A program made the position numbers and the translations under genes. A stretch of DNA of 62,638 nt, from contig NZ_KB907641.1 in assembly GCF_000382145.1 (NCBI RefSeq), positions 1 through 62,638 on the forward strand, in the 5' to 3' direction. Positions 27,358 through 36,911 of this stretch are shown piece by piece. The notes beneath the pieces are model-generated. The model was not told the origin of the DNA, did no database searches, and was given only the letters and a program-made list of their open reading frames with translations. Numbering within the stretch: the stretch's first letter is position 1; each line of letters begins with the position of its first letter. The DNA comes from Psychrobacter lutiphocae DSM 21542. GTDB lineage: Bacteria > Pseudomonadota > Gammaproteobacteria > Pseudomonadales > Moraxellaceae.

Positions 27358-28845
27358 TTACTGGGCACGATTTTCTGCTTCAGCCAACTCGATATCTACT
27401 GATGACATCTTGTACTCATCACCGAAAGCATCTTCAGGCTCATCAAGCCAAAAGTAGCACACCAGCCAAGCAATAAAAGCACCGCCAGCAATGATATAAA
27501 AGAATTGGTTTGGCTCAACAAAGGTATATAAAAACAAGTAGAAAACTGCACCCACGTTACCATAAGCACCTGCCATACCAGATATTTGACCGGTCAAACG
27601 GCGCTTGATAGATGGAATAATACCAAAGGTTGCACCCTCTGCCCCTTGCACAAATACCGAACAACCAATGGTAAACACAACCGCAATAAATAATGGCCAG
27701 CTAGCATTTAACAATCCCATTAACGCAAAGCCTATGCCAATACCAAACATATAAATGAGCATCACCAAGCGTCTGTTACCTACTTTATCTGAAATATAGC
27801 CACCCAAAGGACGTGCCCATAAGTTTACAAACGCAAAAGTTGAGGCAATCAGACCAGCCGCCGTAGGATCAAGCTTCCAAGTGGTGGCAAAGAACATGGG
27901 TAGCATAGACACCACTGCCAGCTCTGCACCAAAGTTGGCGAAGTAAGAGACATTCAGCGCTGCTACCGACTTAAAGGGGTATTTATCATCTTCAGGAATA
28001 CCCGCTTTTAGCATAGGAACATTCACTCTCAATGCTTTATAAATCTGATATACCACGACTAAGGCTATCACTGCATAACAAACAAGCGCCCCAGTTTGAT
28101 TTAAAAAGCCCATGGCTTGAGTGCGATAAACTAAAACTCCTAAGATGCCATAAAGCGGTATGGTAAATAAGCAGTACAGCCACAAGTCGCGCCAAGTTGA
28201 CACCTCTAAAGCACCTGCCTTTCTAGATTTTTTATGAGTGTCTGCCGTTGGGCCATCAGTTATCAAAAACCAATAAGCCACACCGTATAAGGCCATCAAT
28301 AATCCAGATAGTGCGATTGCCCAGCGCCAGCCATCAGGTCCACCAAAAAACTGTAATGCCACTGTCGGAATGGTAATGGCTGCAGCGGCTGAACCAAAAT
28401 TACCCCATCCAGCATAAAACCCTTCAGCAAAACCAATATCTTTTGGCTTAAACCACAGTGCAGTCATGTGAATACCAACCACAAACCCAGCCCCAACAAT
28501 CGACATAAACAAGCGCGCAACAAACAGTTGCATTGCTGAGCTACCAAAAGCAAAAAACCAAGTCGGTATCGCCATGATAACCATCAATACTGAAAATACA
28601 CGTCGTGGCCCAAATCTATCTAACGCCATACCGACCACAACCCGCCCTGGTATGGTTAAGGCTACGTTGGCAATCAAAAACAACTTTATATGCTCTGGCG
28701 TCAAAAAGTCTTCGGCCTCAAGCATCAAAGTTGCAAGAGGTGCCATATTAAACCAGACATAGAAGGTTAGAAAAAAAGCAATCCAGGTGTAATGCAGCGC
28801 CCTAATATCACGGCGTTCAATCTCAAGCAGCTCTTTGGCATGCAT
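27358..28845 (-). CDS. Second NarK-type nitrate/nitrite MFS transporter
   Basis: 495 residues, twelve predicted helices. The N-terminus RALHYTWIAFFLTFYVWFNM followed by APLATLML is typical of the NarK1-like nitrate:proton symporter branch. Characteristic glycine-rich helices are seen: AEGFYAGWGNFGSAAAAITI and GAEGATFGIIPSI...GQISGMAGAYGNVGAVF. The protein differs clearly from the NarK at 22705, so the pair resembles the NarK1+NarK2 sets of other nitrate respirers. AGGAGG precedes the ATG. Confidence 0.9.
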   Translation of the reverse strand: MHAKELLEIERRDIRALHYTWIAFFLTFYVWFNMAPLATLMLEAEDFLTPEHIKLFLIANVALTIPGRVVVGMALDRFGPRRVFSVLMVIMAIPTWFFAFGSSAMQLFVARLFMSIVGAGFVVGIHMTALWFKPKDIGFAEGFYAGWGNFGSAAAAITIPTVALQFFGGPDGWRWAIALSGLLMALYGVAYWFLITDGPTADTHKKSRKAGALEVSTWRDLWLYCLFTIPLYGILGVLVYRTQAMGFLNQTGALVCYAVIALVVVYQIYKALRVNVPMLKAGIPEDDKYPFKSVAALNVSYFANFGAELAVVSMLPMFFATTWKLDPTAAGLIASTFAFVNLWARPLGGYISDKVGNRRLVMLIYMFGIGIGFALMGLLNASWPLFIAVVFTIGCSVFVQGAEGATFGIIPSIKRRLTGQISGMAGAYGNVGAVFYLFLYTFVEPNQFFYIIAGGAFIAWLVCYFWLDEPEDAFGDEYKMSSVDIELAEAENRAQ

Positions 28846-28991
28846 GATATACCTCCTCTAAATAAGGACGTGGCAGTCAAATGCAGTATGAGATACTTAT
28901 CTATCATTTGACACGTCCATTAATCATTTAAAGTCACTATATCAAGCTGTTTATTTGTAACCTATTGAGCAAAAGCAGTATAAATTTCACA

Positions 28992-29008
28992 CCCATACTA
29001 CTTATGGG
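28992..29008. promoter_or_regulatory. Palindrome upstream of the second NarK-type gene
   Basis: CCCATACTACTTATGGG is an inverted repeat (CCCATA/TATGGG, spacer CTACT) about 150 bp upstream of the start. It contains TACTACTT, shared with the narG palindrome, and arms resembling half of TACCCAT. A NarL role is only a possibility. Confidence 0.35.
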
Positions 29009-29036
29009 GGATTGGTTTTTTTGTTGATGTTAAATA

Positions 29037-29453
29037 TCAGCTTCTAGTACTTGGTCGATGTATCACCTCACCATTTTCTTTTTCAAACTCAGAAACTGCA
29101 TTATCACCTAAAACAGAAAATATCTGCTCTAAAGGACGACACAACACAGCGCCTTTATCAGTAATGACTATGGGACGATTGATTAAAACTGGGTGAGTCA
29201 CCATAGCACCTATCAACTCATCTTCTGTCAAGTTTAAATCATCGAGCCCTAATTCACTATAAACCGTTTCTTTGCTACGTATCAAATCACGTGCTGTTAA
29301 CCCCATCTTCGATAACAGTTGGGCTAACTGTGTTGCAGTCGGTGGTTGCTTCAAATACTCAACTATTTCTGGCTGTTCACCAGATGCTTTTAGTAGTGCA
29401 ACTGCATTACGTGAGGTACTACATTTTGGGTTATGCCAAACAATAACGGACAT
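29037..29453 (-). CDS. arsC: Arsenate reductase (ArsC, glutaredoxin-dependent type)
   Basis: 138 residues of the ArsC/Spx thioredoxin-fold family. The catalytic Cys11 is in WHNPKCSTSRNAV. Later motifs are typical of E. coli-type ArsC: KQPPTATQLAQLLSKMGL, LIGAMVTHPVLINRPIVITD and GAVLCRPLEQI. It would reduce arsenate to arsenite with glutathione and glutaredoxin. No arsR or arsB gene is beside it, so it may be a stand-alone reductase with another role. It is divergent from the siderophore cluster. Confidence 0.9.
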   Translation of the reverse strand: MSVIVWHNPKCSTSRNAVALLKASGEQPEIVEYLKQPPTATQLAQLLSKMGLTARDLIRSKETVYSELGLDDLNLTEDELIGAMVTHPVLINRPIVITDKGAVLCRPLEQIFSVLGDNAVSEFEKENGEVIHRPSTRS

Positions 29454-29496
29454 AAAAAACTCCTTAACAAACCAAAGTAAATTACCGTAAAAACTA

Positions 29497-29613
29497 GGGT
29501 CTATTGAATATTAATCTTCATAGGGAAAATTTAGCCTGTTTTTGCACGAAAATGAAATTATTCCTTAAACCTAAACGGCCACTGATCCTATGTGGTGAAT
29601 GTTCAACAAACCC
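29497..29613. mobile_element. MITE-like element, family A copy 1 (TA-flanked)
   Basis: 117 bp with terminal inverted repeats GGGTCTATTGAATATT and (reverse complement of the right end) GGGTTTGTTGAACATT, flanked by TA on both sides. The interior resembles 43982-44097 (AAATTTAGC...TTTTT...TTTAAACCTAAA). It is non-coding. A TA duplication suggests mobilisation by an IS630/Tc1-like or some IS5-group transposases. Confidence 0.8.
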
Positions 29614-29671
29614 TACTTATTTCGCTTTTATTAATTAACAAAAAAGGAACAAATTTGCCTGTAAAATATTG

Positions 29672-29690
29672 TTGATAATGATTATCATTT
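29672..29690. promoter_or_regulatory. Fur box upstream of the siderophore importer operon
   Basis: TTGATAATGATTATCATTT closely matches the Fur consensus GATAATGATAATCATTATC. It lies about 110 bp upstream of the binding-protein gene and predicts repression by iron. Confidence 0.85.
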
Positions 29691-29797
29691 TTAGGGTGAA
29701 TTTGGGTATAATATCATACTCTCAATGTTGTATTTTTATCGATACATATTTTAAAACATAGTTTTCTAGCATAAAGCTATTTTAAAAATGAGGTCTT

Positions 29798-30862
29798 ATG
29801 TTTAACTTATCATCATATTCTAACTGGTCACTGCCCTCCTCTACCACTGCCAAAAAAACCAAATCACTACTATTGACCCTGCTTGTGAGTAGTGCATTGA
29901 TTGCCTGCTCTCCAAAAGATAACACCAATAGTCAAGATACTGAGGCGCAGCCAGATAATAGCGTACAAAGTACAGAAACCATAGACACAGATACAAACCC
30001 TGAGCAGGCGACGGTCACGATAGATACAGCCCGCGGCCCGATAGAAATGGACATCAACCCAAGTCCTATAGCAGTATATGACATGACTTTGTTACAGGAC
30101 TTAGCAGCATTGGAAGTCCCAGTACAAGGCATGCCTACCAATTTACACCTAGACAACCTTGAAGCAGCTGGTGCTACCGATAACGTCAAAGTGGGCACAG
30201 TTTTTGAGCCGGATATGGAAACGCTAAACCAATTACAACCTCAAGCCATTTTAGTGGGCTCACGCATGGCGGAGAAATTCGACAGCTTAAGCAGTATGGC
30301 ACCAACTTTAGATATGACGATTGATACCGCTAATATTTATCAATCCAGTATGCAGCGTTTAACTGACCTTGGTAAATTGTTTGACAAGCAAGATAAAGCT
30401 GAGCAATTACGAAAAGATATCGATAATGCGATCGCCAAAGCAAAAGCGGCCAGTGAAGGCAAGGGCAATGGGCTGGTAATATTGGTAAATGGCAACAAAA
30501 TCTCAGCTTATGGTAAAGACTCACGCTACGGTTTCTTACATAACGATTTTGGTATTCCTGCTGCTGATACCAATATTAAAGAAGCTCGACACGGTCAACC
30601 AATCTCGTTTGAATACTTACAAAAAACAGACCCTGACTGGTTATTTGTCCTCGATAGAACCTCTGCTATTGGTCAAGAAGGCGTAGGTGCTGCAGAAGTT
30701 CTAGACAATCCTTTAATCCATGAAACCAAAGCTTGGAAAAACCAACACATTGTATATTTGAGCCCAGACTCTTACCTTGCTTTCGGCGGTTATTATCAGT
30801 GGTTAAAAGATGCACAAACCATTATCGATAATTTAGGTAAAGCTGAAAAGGTAGCTTCTTAA
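29798..30862 (+). CDS. Siderophore-binding lipoprotein of ABC importer (FatB/CeuE-like)
   Basis: 354 residues. An N-terminal signal ends at a lipobox ALIAC with Cys37, then an acidic Thr/Ser linker (about 40-70). The body is a class III periplasmic binding protein: VTIDTARGPIEMDINPSPIA, VGTVFEPDMETLNQLQPQAI, and near the end IVYLSPDSYLAFGGYYQWLK. This subfamily (FatB, CeuE, FpuA) binds ferric catecholate-type siderophores. It is the first of four genes (binding protein, two permeases, ATPase) behind a Fur box. Confidence 0.9.
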   Translation: MFNLSSYSNWSLPSSTTAKKTKSLLLTLLVSSALIACSPKDNTNSQDTEAQPDNSVQSTETIDTDTNPEQATVTIDTARGPIEMDINPSPIAVYDMTLLQDLAALEVPVQGMPTNLHLDNLEAAGATDNVKVGTVFEPDMETLNQLQPQAILVGSRMAEKFDSLSSMAPTLDMTIDTANIYQSSMQRLTDLGKLFDKQDKAEQLRKDIDNAIAKAKAASEGKGNGLVILVNGNKISAYGKDSRYGFLHNDFGIPAADTNIKEARHGQPISFEYLQKTDPDWLFVLDRTSAIGQEGVGAAEVLDNPLIHETKAWKNQHIVYLSPDSYLAFGGYYQWLKDAQTIIDNLGKAEKVAS

Positions 30863-30970
30863 TTAAATTATTAGGCCTGGATTTAATTAACAAGTCTTGA
30901 TCAAATTATTAAGGCTTGATTCAATCATTGCCTGTTTATAATTGGCTCTTTATCAAAGTGTTGTCTTGCT

Positions 30971-32008
30971 ATGTTGTTTAAAAATCGTACCACACCTGTA
31001 GCCGCCAAGTTTCCTTGGCTTACGCCAACAGTGCTAAATGTCTTAAGCTTTGTATTATTGACAGCTTTAGTTTTAACCAGTCTTTCACTGGGTGTGGCTG
31101 ATTTTTCGTGGCAAGGATTATGGCAAGCACTAACGCAACAAGCCGACAGCAGTGATTTACAGCTGCTGTTGGTGAGCCGTCTACCCCGAACTATTGCCAT
31201 AATTTTGACAGGGGCCTCTTTAGCAGTGGCGGGGATGATTTTGCAAGTGGTATTAAAAAACCGCTTTGTAGATCCCTCGATGGTGGGGGCCACTCAAGGG
31301 GCAGGACTGGGTTTATTGTTAGTAAGCTTGTACTTACCTTCAGGCAGTCTTATTACCAAAATGCTATTGGCCACAGTTTGTGCCATTTTAGGCATGATAC
31401 TGTTTATGCGTCTGATCAAATACTTGCCTGCCACGGACATCTTAATGGTGCCTTTAGTAGGCATTGTCTTTGGTGGCATTATCGAAGCAATTACCACTTT
31501 TATTGCCTATCAAACCGAATCTTTACAGCTATTATCGGTATGGCGTTTTGGAGATTTCTCTACTATTCTAGCCGGTCGTTATGAGCTGCTATATATAACT
31601 GCGGCTTTAGCATTTATTGCCTACTTACTGGCTGACAAGCTCACCATAGTGGGTTTGGGTGATGCCATTGCCATTAACCTTGGCGTAAATCAACGGGCCA
31701 TGACTTGGTTTGTCATTCTCACCGTAGCTATGATCAGTGCTGTGGTAGTGGTGACCGTAGGGGCCATTCCTTTTGTTGGTTTGGTTGTGCCCAATATCAT
31801 AAGCCGCTTAATGGGCGATAGATTAAGACGCTGCTTGCCAGCTGTGGCCTTACTGGGTTCTAGCTTAGTTCTACTGTGTGATGTCATCGGACGTGGTATC
31901 CGCTACCCTTATGAAGTTCCTGTTGCTACCGTCTTTGGTGTGGTCGGTGCAGCTGTCTTTTTATGGCTTTTATTACGTAAGCCTAAGCCTGCTGCCAAGC
32001 TGAGCTAA
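30971..32008 (+). CDS. Iron-siderophore ABC transporter permease (FecCD family), first
   Basis: 345 residues with about nine or ten helices. Family landmarks: RLPRTIAIILTGASLAVAGM, DPSMVGATQGAGLGLLL, GDAIAINLGVNQRAM, and the ATPase-contact region VGAIPFVGLVVPNIISRLMG, then YPYEVPVATVFGVVGAAVFL at the end. It forms a heterodimer with the next permease. It starts 108 bp after the binding-protein gene. Confidence 0.93.
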   Translation: MLFKNRTTPVAAKFPWLTPTVLNVLSFVLLTALVLTSLSLGVADFSWQGLWQALTQQADSSDLQLLLVSRLPRTIAIILTGASLAVAGMILQVVLKNRFVDPSMVGATQGAGLGLLLVSLYLPSGSLITKMLLATVCAILGMILFMRLIKYLPATDILMVPLVGIVFGGIIEAITTFIAYQTESLQLLSVWRFGDFSTILAGRYELLYITAALAFIAYLLADKLTIVGLGDAIAINLGVNQRAMTWFVILTVAMISAVVVVTVGAIPFVGLVVPNIISRLMGDRLRRCLPAVALLGSSLVLLCDVIGRGIRYPYEVPVATVFGVVGAAVFLWLLLRKPKPAAKLS

Positions 32009-32112
32009 TCCTACTGGGCGTATTTTATAGAAAATACTGTTAACAACCGATATGTTCAATTTTTTTTCTAATTTGGTTTTCTAATTTGGTTTTCTTATAT
32101 AGTGCTTTTGAT

Positions 32113-33126
32113 ATGAGTTTATTTAACACCGCTTCTTCCCATGAATTATCTATCAAACCAAGCCTAGTATGGAGCAAGCCGGTGTGGATCCTATTTATAT
32201 TATTGGTGCTTAGCTCTACCCTTTTTATGACCCTAAATGCCAATAATAATTGGGATTTCGTTTTGCCATTTCGGGGCCAGAAGCTGCTCGCTTTGATGAT
32301 TGTTGGTTATTGCATTGGTGTTTCTACCTTGCTATTTCAAAGCTTAACCCATAACCCTATTTTAACCCCTTCCCTTTTGGGTTTTGACTCCTTATATGTG
32401 CTCATTCAAAGCTTATTGATATTCTTTTTGGGAACCGTAAATGTTTTAACCCACCAACCTTTACTTAAATTTGCAATAGAGGTTGTTTTAATGGTGGGTG
32501 CCTCCTTATTACTGTTTAGACTTCTATTTACTCGGACCGATCACTCATTATCAAGGTTAATATTGGTGGGGATAATTTTTGGGGTATTATTTAGAAGTTT
32601 ATCAAGTTTGATAGCCCGTTTAATTAGCCCTGAAGACTTTGTGGTTGTCCAAGCCGCCAGTTTTGCCCAATTTAATACCATCAATACAGAAATGATGACC
32701 ATAAGCCTAATCATTTGCTTGATAAGTGCTTTTCTGATTTGGCGTTGGCGCTTTGCAGTAGATGTGCTTATGTTGGGCCGTAATGAGGCGATTGGATTAG
32801 GGATAAATTATCAACAACTTTCCCTAAAACTGTTAGTGGTTATTGCCATACTAGTAGCCACAGCCACTGCCTTTGTAGGCCCTATTGTTTTTTTGGGTTT
32901 ATTGGTCTGTGCTTTAACCAATCGTATTAGCGATAGCATGTATCACAGTGAACGTATCATGTTAGTGAGCCTGGTTTCTATGACTACCTTGGTGTTGGGT
33001 CAAACTTTATTTGAGCAGGTGTTGGGTATGGCTGGTGTTCTATCCGTTGTTATTGAGTTATTAGGTGGCTTAATTTTTATTGGTTTGATCCTAAAGCAAT
33101 ATAATAAAAACTATGTAGCAACCTAA
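32113..33126 (+). CDS. Iron-siderophore ABC transporter permease (FecCD family), second
   Basis: 337 residues from the ATG at 32113; the frame also opens at an upstream TTG (32086), and the ribosome binding site is weak for both, so the start is uncertain. Typical segments: LLALMIVGYCIGVSTLLFQS, PILTPSLLGFDSLYVL, GRNEAIGLGINYQQLSLKLL and TAFVGPIVFLGLLVCALTNR. It is the divergent partner permease common in FatCD/CeuBC-type importers. Confidence 0.9.
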   Translation: MSLFNTASSHELSIKPSLVWSKPVWILFILLVLSSTLFMTLNANNNWDFVLPFRGQKLLALMIVGYCIGVSTLLFQSLTHNPILTPSLLGFDSLYVLIQSLLIFFLGTVNVLTHQPLLKFAIEVVLMVGASLLLFRLLFTRTDHSLSRLILVGIIFGVLFRSLSSLIARLISPEDFVVVQAASFAQFNTINTEMMTISLIICLISAFLIWRWRFAVDVLMLGRNEAIGLGINYQQLSLKLLVVIAILVATATAFVGPIVFLGLLVCALTNRISDSMYHSERIMLVSLVSMTTLVLGQTLFEQVLGMAGVLSVVIELLGGLIFIGLILKQYNKNYVAT

Positions 33127-33167
33127 CTTTTCTATCTTTAGATAATTACCAAACTTAGATTTAGCTT

Positions 33168-33929
33168 ATGATTACTCTCAAAAATATTAGTCATCATATC
33201 GATAACCAACTGATACTTGATAACGTCAATCTAACACTGCCTAGTGAGCAAGTCATTGCTCTTATTGGTCCAAATGGTGCTGGAAAATCCACCCTATTTA
33301 GCGTTATGTCACGCTTGCAGACATTACAAAGTGGCTCTGTACAATTTGCAGACCATGATATCAGCATCACTGATAGCAACACTCTTGCCAAAACTGTGGC
33401 CATACTTGCACAAAGCAATCACCTACAAGGTCGGCTACGTGTCGCTGAGTTACTTATGTTTGGTAGATATCCTTATCATCAAGGTCGCCCTACTGAAATA
33501 GACAATGAAAAAGTCGCCCAAGTCATCGAACAGTTTGAGCTTCAACCTTTGGCGCAGCGCTATTTATCGACACTCTCAGGTGGTCAACAGCAGCGAGTTC
33601 TCATCGCCATGATTGTCTGCCAAGATACGCCTTATTTACTTCTGGACGAGCCACTAAACAACCTAGATATGTATCACTCAGGTCAATTGATGCGGGCATT
33701 GCGAGCACTGGCTCATGAACAAAAAAAGACAGTAGTGATTGTCTTACACGATATCAATCAGGCAGCTCAATTTGCGGATACTGTGGTTATGATGAAAGCT
33801 GGCCAAGTGATGAAAACAGGTCATCCAATTGAAGTGCTAACTGAAGAAGCCATCGAAGCGCTATATGGTGTAAAGGCCACAGTCATTGAACATAATGGCT
33901 TTCCTGTTATTATTGATAGTCGTCATTAG
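33168..33929 (+). CDS. Iron-siderophore ABC transporter ATP-binding protein
   Basis: 253 residues. Walker A GPNGAGKST (34-42), Q-loop LAQSNHL, signature LSGGQQQR, Walker B YLLLDEP and the H-loop VLHDINQAAQ are all present. It energises the two permeases upstream and starts 41 bp after the second one. This FepC/FhuC-like ATPase should complete a functional importer. Confidence 0.94.
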   Translation: MITLKNISHHIDNQLILDNVNLTLPSEQVIALIGPNGAGKSTLFSVMSRLQTLQSGSVQFADHDISITDSNTLAKTVAILAQSNHLQGRLRVAELLMFGRYPYHQGRPTEIDNEKVAQVIEQFELQPLAQRYLSTLSGGQQQRVLIAMIVCQDTPYLLLDEPLNNLDMYHSGQLMRALRALAHEQKKTVVIVLHDINQAAQFADTVVMMKAGQVMKTGHPIEVLTEEAIEALYGVKATVIEHNGFPVIIDSRH

Positions 33930-33988
33930 CTCACAAGCACTGCATTAAACCTACAAGGCCTACGAATAAATGAGGTTTACACAAATAG

Positions 33989-34077
33989 GTTTACGCACTA
34001 CACTAGTTTACGCACTACACTAGTTTACGCACTACACTATATAGATGCCGAAAATACTATATAGATGCCGAAAATAG
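33989..34077. repeat. Two adjoining tandem repeats at the 3' end of the SMR gene
   Basis: Three copies of GTTTACGCACTACACTA (17 bp), then two copies of TATATAGATGCCGAAAATAC (20 bp). The second array runs into the last codons of the SMR gene, so its terminal codons are duplicated downstream of the stop. Confidence 0.85.
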
Positions 34078-34398
34078 ATTTAACACCACCACTCCAGCGA
34101 CAATCAGGGCAATACCTGCAACCGCAGGCATATCAATCGCTTGCTTAAAAACAAAAAACCCAACCATTACAGTTAGAACAATACCTATCCCACCCCAAAG
34201 CGCATAAGCGATGCCCAAAGGTATCTCTCTTAGTGACTTGGTCATAAGATAAAATGAACAACAATATAGCACTATGGTCGCAAGCGTTGGCATAAGTCTG
34301 GTAAATTCTTCTGACTTTACCAAAAACGTCGTGCCGATGACTTCAAATATAATAGCGCCTGCAAGATAGCTATAAGCAATAAGGGTTGGGGACATCAT
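34057..34398 (-). CDS. Small multidrug resistance (SMR/EmrE-like) efflux protein
   Basis: 113 residues from the first ATG of an ATG-ATG pair (34398); the frame extends a few codons further upstream without support. Four helices are visible, with the essential Glu in the first (LAGAIIFEVIGTTFLVKSEE) and the family motif GIAYALWGGIGIVLT in the third. It exports cationic compounds, exchanging them for protons as a dimer. Its neighbours do not suggest a specific substrate. It is isolated between the siderophore operon and the catalase gene. Confidence 0.9.
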   Translation of the reverse strand: MMSPTLIAYSYLAGAIIFEVIGTTFLVKSEEFTRLMPTLATIVLYCCSFYLMTKSLREIPLGIAYALWGGIGIVLTVMVGFFVFKQAIDMPAVAGIALIVAGVVVLNLFSASI

Positions 34399-35059
34399 AT
34401 AATAGATCTCACACAAATATTGACAAATATTATAGGCTATATATTTTAAACTAAAAACCCTGTTAACTGCTCATATACTTTTGATGTGCAAACGCTACAA
34501 GTAGTAGGTTTAGTGAGTTTGACAAAGATAGGCTACTTTTTTAGAAAAGGTATTAGATAGATAATGCCATGATAGACGACTTAGCAAACGTTTTAACCAT
34601 TGATAAAACAAAATAAAACCATACAATTAATTTAATATACAGAACATAAGGAATCTTGTTTAATAATACTATCAGTTAGGAGACTTGGGCTAGGTTACAT
34701 TAAGCATTGGTTTTTGACATATCTTTCAACTTAACCATTAAATAGATAGATATGATTACTAATTCAAAACACTTAATGACTGAAAACACCGCATAATCAT
34801 ACAATAAACTGATACAGTAATACTTGCCGTAATCAAGTTGATATATTGCCAGATTATGATTGTCTAAACACCTCTCCCTGCTCTAGTAACTTGATACGTC
34901 ACAAGATAAATCGCAGCAATAAAAAAAAGCATACGTGTTTTAGGACACATCCTCATTTAGATATAGTGATTTAAGTTGAGGACACACCTTAGCATAGGCT
35001 TATTTCTTATTAAATATAATCAATCTTACTCACCATAACCACTAAAAAAGGAGTCCGCA
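34399..35059. other. Intergenic region upstream of the catalase gene
   Basis: About 660 bp, AT-rich, with repeat family D copy 2 at 34486-34558. The catalase promoter must lie here; AGGACACATCCTC at 34942 and TTGAGGACACACC at 34975 are partial repeats of one another. No OxyR-type site could be assigned confidently. Confidence 0.5.
34486..34558. repeat. Intergenic repeat family D, copy 2
   Basis: Contains GTGCAAACGCTACAAGTAGT, AGGTTTAGTGAGTTTGACAA and the end GGTATTAGAT shared with copies at 20262 and 48415. The left third is missing. Confidence 0.85.
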
Positions 35060-36580
35060 ATGAGCGATAAAAAATGCCCATACGCCCCTACAAAACTTAC
35101 CATGAACAATGGTGCCCCTGTTGCTGATAACCAAAACAGCTTAACCGCAGGTCCTCGTGGTCCATTATTGGCTCAAGACGTTTGGCTAAACGAAAAGCTG
35201 GGTAACTTCGTCCGTGAAGTTATTCCAGAGCGTCGTATGCACGCCAAAGGCTCAGGCGCTTACGGTACATTTACCGTCACCAATGACATCACCAAATATA
35301 CCTGTGCCAAAATTTTCAGTGAAGTCGGTAAAAAAACTGAAATGTTTGCCCGCTTTAGTACCGTTGCTGGTGAACGTGGTGCCGCTGATGCAGAGCGTGA
35401 CATCCGTGGTTTTGCCCTAAAATTCTATACCGAAGAAGGTAACTGGGACTTAGTCGGTAATAACACGCCAGTCTTCTTCTTCCGTGATCCACGTCAATTC
35501 CCAGATTTAAACAAAGCAGTAAAACGTGACCCTCGCACTAATATGCGCTCAGCGACTAATAACTGGGACTTTTGGACACTACTACCAGAAGCACTACATC
35601 AAGTAACTATTGTCATGAGTGATCGTGGTATTCCAAAATCATACCGCCATATGCATGGTTTTGGTTCACACACTTATAGCTTCTGGAACAAAGATGGCGA
35701 GCGTTTCTGGGTAAAATTCCACTTCCGTACTCAACAAGGTATTGAAAACCTAAGTAACGAAGAAGCAGCGAAAGTTGTGGGAATGGACCGAGAAAGTCAT
35801 CAAAAAGACTTATTTGAATCTATTGAAAATGGCGACCTCCCTAAATGGAAAATGTACGTACAAATTATGCCTGAAGAAGAGGCAGAAAAAGTACCTTACC
35901 ATCCATTCGACTTAACCAAAGTATGGCCAAAAGGTGATTATCCTCTTATAGAAGTTGGTGAGTTTGAATTAAATAAAAACCCAGAAAACTACTTCTTGCA
36001 CGTTGAACAAGCTGCTTTTGCACCAAGTAACTTAGTGCCTGGTATTGGCGTATCTCCAGACAAGATGCTGCAAGCCCGCCTATTTAACTATGCTGATGCT
36101 CAGCGCTATCGTGTGGGTGTAAACTTACATCAAATCCCAGTAAACCAACCACGCTGCCCATTTGCAAGTAATCACCGTGATGGATTAGGTCGTGTTGATG
36201 ATAACTATGCTGGTCGCCCACACTATGAGCCAAACAGCTTTAGTCAGTGGCAAGAGCAACCAGAATACATGGAGCCACCTTTAAAGATCAATGGTGATGC
36301 CCACTACTGGAACTATCGTGAAGACGATGACGACTACTTCAGTCAGCCACGTGCGCTATTTAACTTAATGACGGATGAGAAAAAACAGTTATTATTTGAA
36401 AACACTGCTGCAGACATTGCCTCTGCTCCAGACTTTATCAAATATCGTCATATCCGTAACTGCTACTGGTGTGATCCAGCTTACGGTGAAGGCGTTGCAA
36501 CAGCGATGGGATTAACCGTTGAAGATGCAATGGCTGCTCGTGAAACTGATCCAGCACGTGGTTTACCAGGTTTGCTGTAA
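35060..36580 (+). CDS. katA: Catalase (monofunctional haem, small subunit type)
   Basis: 506-residue clade 3-type catalase dismutating hydrogen peroxide in the cytoplasm. The distal catalytic His61 is in [14 protein letters not shown], the distal Asn in [14 protein letters not shown] (134/135), and the proximal Tyr ligand in [16 protein letters not shown]. Complete N- and C-terminal regions are present (ending [12 protein letters not shown]). AAAGGAGT precedes the ATG. It is a single-gene unit with a terminator at 36840. Confidence 0.97.
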   Translation: MSDKKCPYAPTKLTMNNGAPVADNQNSLTAGPRGPLLAQDVWLNEKLGNFVREVIPERRMHAKGSGAYGTFTVTNDITKYTCAKIFSEVGKKTEMFARFSTVAGERGAADAERDIRGFALKFYTEEGNWDLVGNNTPVFFFRDPRQFPDLNKAVKRDPRTNMRSATNNWDFWTLLPEALHQVTIVMSDRGIPKSYRHMHGFGSHTYSFWNKDGERFWVKFHFRTQQGIENLSNEEAAKVVGMDRESHQKDLFESIENGDLPKWKMYVQIMPEEEAEKVPYHPFDLTKVWPKGDYPLIEVGEFELNKNPENYFLHVEQAAFAPSNLVPGIGVSPDKMLQARLFNYADAQRYRVGVNLHQIPVNQPRCPFASNHRDGLGRVDDNYAGRPHYEPNSFSQWQEQPEYMEPPLKINGDAHYWNYREDDDDYFSQPRALFNLMTDEKKQLLFENTAADIASAPDFIKYRHIRNCYWCDPAYGEGVATAMGLTVEDAMAARETDPARGLPGLL

Positions 36581-36839
36581 GTATCACTGCTAAGGTAGGT
36601 ATTCACTGTTAAGGTAAGTGTTGGCTATGCTTAACTGTGTGCCGTACTTAATTTAAAGCCATACTTAGCTTAGCTAATTATTACCCTGACTATACCTGTA
36701 CCTGACCATGCATAGCCTCTGGACACTTGTTAGTCGGCTACTTTTAGCTCCCAAGCTATTTTAGTTATGGTATAAGAGGCTACCCCTTGGTCAAAAGTGG
36801 ATGCCATTTATATTTAATAGTCAGAAGTGATAACCTATT

Positions 36840-36874
36840 AATAAGCACCCTTAACCTCAGTTAAGGGTGCTTAT
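36840..36874. terminator. Terminator between katA and the TonB-like gene
   Basis: Arms ATAAGCACCCTTAAC/GTTAAGGGTGCTTAT with a 4-base loop, a very stable stem between convergent genes; T-rich tails are short. The preceding 36581-36839 shows nothing else. Confidence 0.8.
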
Positions 36875-36911
36875 ATGCTCTGAATATCATCAACTCTATA
36901 CAAGTCCCTAG

